DNA of 64,000 nt from Shinella sp. H4-D48 (GTDB lineage Bacteria; Pseudomonadota; Alphaproteobacteria; Rhizobiales; Rhizobiaceae): the NCBI RefSeq assembly GCF_022637395.1, contig NZ_CP093338.1, positions 496,001 through 560,000 on the forward strand, given 5' to 3'. Below the pieces are notes generated by a model. That model was not told where the DNA came from. It ran no database searches and was given only the letters and a program-made list of their open reading frames with translations. A program made the position numbers and the translations under genes. The first letter of the stretch is position 1; every line of letters begins with the position of its first letter. Positions 63,854 to 64,000 of the stretch are shown here, piece after piece.

Positions 63854-64000
63854 ATGACCCTCGCTCGCACCGCTTTTGCCGCCTCGACTGTCCTGGTCGT
63901 ATCCATAACCGTCGCGCACGCCGCCCCGGTCCTCGGACTGACGGGAGAAAAGACATTGATCATGTTCGACACAGCGCAACCTGCTGTCACGAAGACAATG
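63854..64000 (+). CDS. DUF4394-domain protein, exported (3' end outside window)
   Basis: Forty-nine residues are visible: a signal peptide (RTAFAASTVLVVSITVAHAA) and the start of a DUF4394 domain (PVLGLTGEKTLIMFDTAQPA). CTGGAGAAC precedes ATG 63854. It is divergent from the ECF sigma/anti-sigma pair, a common pairing for this family. Between them lies a perfect palindrome CGGCGTACGCCG (63804-63815). The role of DUF4394 is unknown. Confidence 0.8.
   Translation, partial: MTLARTAFAASTVLVVSITVAHAAPVLGLTGEKTLIMFDTAQPAVTKTM

Overview
The window looks like an accessory, transport-rich stretch of a Rhizobiaceae genome (Rhizobium/Agrobacterium/Ensifer type). The reasons are two SyrB-like proteins, an Atu4866-type protein, uniformly high GC, and a succession of solute-uptake operons each paired with a GntR, LysR, IclR, RpiR or MarR regulator. 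No rRNA, tRNA, CRISPR array, origin or prophage was seen. The replicon cannot be told from sequence alone; the content would suit a chromid or megaplasmid.

Region by region. (1) 1-7.8 kb: end of a GntR regulator, a gamma-glutamyltransferase-like enzyme, then a polar amino-acid-type ABC operon carrying an AroQ-like dehydratase with altered active-site residues, divergent from a tandem pair of paralogous GntR/FCD regulators. (2) 8-15.8 kb: two SyrB-like proteins, gene debris, an aldo-keto reductase/SnoaL/Atu4866 group with a divergent LysR, a chemoreceptor and a 56-residue proline-rich ORF. (3) 15.9-21.6 kb: siderophore uptake (FhuA-like receptor, periplasmic binding protein, siderophore-interacting reductase, AraC regulator). 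(4) 21.7-30.7 kb: MarR, a cytosolic AmiC-like sensor, a complete five-gene Urt/Liv-type ABC transporter, an enantioselective-type amidase, an ABM-domain protein and a truncated aldehyde dehydrogenase. (5) 30.9-34 kb: tripartite tricarboxylate transporter TctCBA. (6) 34.8-40.7 kb: aldo-keto reductase, SGNH esterase, LysR and a solitary TreZ. (7) 41-58 kb: IclR, a small membrane protein, HpaH and HpaI, a second five-gene Liv-type transporter, two nearly identical arylformamidase-like hydrolases, and, convergent to them, a class I glutamine amidotransferase, a third hydrolase, a dioxygenase reductase, beta and alpha Rieske dioxygenase subunits and a glutamine-synthetase-like protein, with a divergent RpiR. 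(8) 59.4-64 kb: Old Yellow Enzyme with divergent LysR, a decayed IS481-type transposase, an ECF sigma/anti-sigma pair and the start of a DUF4394 protein.

The most interesting part is region 7. Glutamine-synthetase-like protein, amidotransferase, dioxygenase alpha and beta and reductase are the same five parts as the aniline dioxygenase systems AtdA1-A5 and TdnQTA1A2B, which gamma-glutamylate an aromatic amine before dioxygenation. Here they face an uptake system, formamidase-like hydrolases and the last two enzymes of a homoprotocatechuate-type meta pathway. This suggests import of an N-acylated or free aromatic amine, deacylation, gamma-glutamylation, dihydroxylation and aldolytic breakdown; the ring-cleavage dioxygenase is not in the window. 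The substrate is inferred, not shown.
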